Part shown: piece after piece, positions 5,827 through 6,595 of the stretch
How positions within the stretch are numbered: the stretch's first letter is position 1
Layout: the number at the start of each line of letters is the position of its first letter
From: Pseudomonadota bacterium
Lineage (GTDB): Bacteria; Pseudomonadota; Gammaproteobacteria; Woeseiales; Woeseiaceae
DNA length: 6,595 nucleotides
NCBI GenBank assembly: GCA_027295475.1
Contig: JAPUKV010000162.1
Location: 1-6,595 of the forward strand
Direction of reading: 5' to 3'
Position numbers and translations under genes: made by a program
Notes under the pieces: generated by a model
What the model was told of the DNA's origin: nothing
Databases searched by the model: none
Seen by the model: the letters and a program-made list of their open reading frames with translations, nothing else

Positions 5827-6595
5827 ATGATCAATAAAAACTGTCTCGTATCTGTCTATTTGAGTCTGATACTGATACTGATCGGTTGCTCGGACGGCTC
5901 GGAGCGACCACAGGCAACCGAACGGAATATCACAAGCGCCCCGGGCACGCTGGACCGCAGCATCTTGCCAATTCCTGACCCGGTGTTTCCAAAGATTACC
6001 GAACTGGATGCGCGCAAAGCGACAGCACCGCCGCCATTCTCGGTAAAAGCGCCTGAAGGTGCGCCCAATATCGTCATCGTGCTCATCGACGACATCGGTT
6101 TCGGGGCGGCGGCGTCTTTCGGTGGTGCCATCCGGACGCCGACACTGGATCGTCTCGCGAATGACGGGGTACGATATAACCAGTTTCATACCACTGCGCT
6201 GTGCTCGCCCACTCGCATGGCAATTCTGACCGGCCGCAATCATCACTCTGCCAACGCAGGCTCGGTCATGGAAGTAGCAACCGCTTTTCAAGGTAACAGG
6301 GGGCAGCGTCCGCAGAGCGTTGCGACGGTCACCGAGATGCTGCGCTTGAACGGCTACAACACGGCCGCCTTCGGCAAGTATCACGAGACGGCGCCGTGGG
6401 AAGTGAGCGTATCCGGTCCGTTCGACCGCTGGCCGACGGGTTCGGGCTTTGAAAAATTCTACGGCTTCATCGGAGGCGAGACTAATCAGTTTTCGCCGGT
6501 CCTGCACGACGGCACGGCACCCGTCCATCTGCCCGACGATCCCGATTACCATTTCACCACCGATATGACCAATCAGGCGATAACCTGGGTACGTT
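5827..6595 (+). CDS. Arylsulfatase, formylglycine type, predicted lipoprotein (C-terminus beyond window)
   Basis: The first 256 residues of a sulfatase that hydrolyses sulfate esters. The N-terminus is a lipoprotein signal: hydrophobic residues 7-19 then lipobox LIGC with C21 as the lipidated cysteine; the next residue is Ser, not Asp, consistent with the outer membrane. A proline-rich linker follows to about residue 78. The catalytic domain shows metal ligands D88 and D89 (VLIDDIGFG), the formylglycine motif CSPTR at 126-130 with C126 as the residue to be converted, TGRN (135-138), and K184 and H186 (FGKYHE). The GPFDRWPTG...GFEKFYGFIGGE region is typical of large (about 750-800 residue) AtsA/AtsD-type arylsulfatases. 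AGGAGG lies 6 bases before the ATG, a strong ribosome binding site. Activity needs a formylglycine-generating or anaerobic sulfatase-maturating enzyme, not seen here. Substrate unknown. Confidence 0.92.
   Translation, partial: MINKNCLVSVYLSLILILIGCSDGSERPQATERNITSAPGTLDRSILPIPDPVFPKITELDARKATAPPPFSVKAPEGAPNIVIVLIDDIGFGAAASFGGAIRTPTLDRLANDGVRYNQFHTTALCSPTRMAILTGRNHHSANAGSVMEVATAFQGNRGQRPQSVATVTEMLRLNGYNTAAFGKYHETAPWEVSVSGPFDRWPTGSGFEKFYGFIGGETNQFSPVLHDGTAPVHLPDDPDYHFTTDMTNQAITWVR

Noticed and set aside
5656..6552. 298-residue minus-strand open frame
   Set aside because: It lies antisense to the sulfatase, whose motifs (lipobox, DD, CSPTR, GKYH) and ribosome binding site are clear; its translation is Arg-rich with no recognisable domain.

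Overview
The window looks like chromosomal DNA of a moderately GC-rich gammaproteobacterium. This is inferred from Shine-Dalgarno (SD) led genes, a PuuC/KauB-type aldehyde dehydrogenase, a gammaproteobacterial-style solitary ParA ATPase, and a lipoprotein-anchored arylsulfatase. No taxonomic marker gene is present, so the assignment is tentative. I see no insertion sequence, CRISPR array, phage gene or intact RNA gene.

Layout. The left part (1-2461) reads leftward: an NTF2/SnoaL-like protein (2461-2021, TTG start), a short-chain dehydrogenase of the C-factor type (1988-1329), a ParA-family ATPase (1182-433) and the start of an unrecognised gene (161 to beyond the left edge). The first two are 32 bases apart and probably form an operon. 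parA has its own good sigma70-like promoter (1291-1264) and is probably a separate unit. The right part (2558-6595) reads rightward: a trans-sulfuration-family PLP enzyme (2558-3703), a PuuC-like aldehyde dehydrogenase (4078-5571) and the N-terminal third or so of a formylglycine-type sulfatase lipoprotein (5827 to beyond the right edge). The 96 bases between 2461 and 2558 are a divergent promoter region.

Working together. The SnoaL-like protein and the dehydrogenase may be co-expressed, and are divergent from the PLP enzyme. The aldehyde dehydrogenase and sulfatase each have long leaders and look separately controlled. No complete pathway can be assembled: the aldehyde dehydrogenase has no other putrescine-pathway genes beside it, and ParA has no ParB next to it.

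The least ordinary parts are non-coding. Before the aldehyde dehydrogenase there is a long inverted repeat (3864-3947) whose right arm overlaps a candidate promoter and can alternatively pair with a third copy of its core next to the ribosome binding site. A fragment resembling the 5' part of a tRNA lies at 5622-5643. An open frame without a normal start lies downstream of parA (503-207). I do not find strong evidence for a wholly new multi-gene system.
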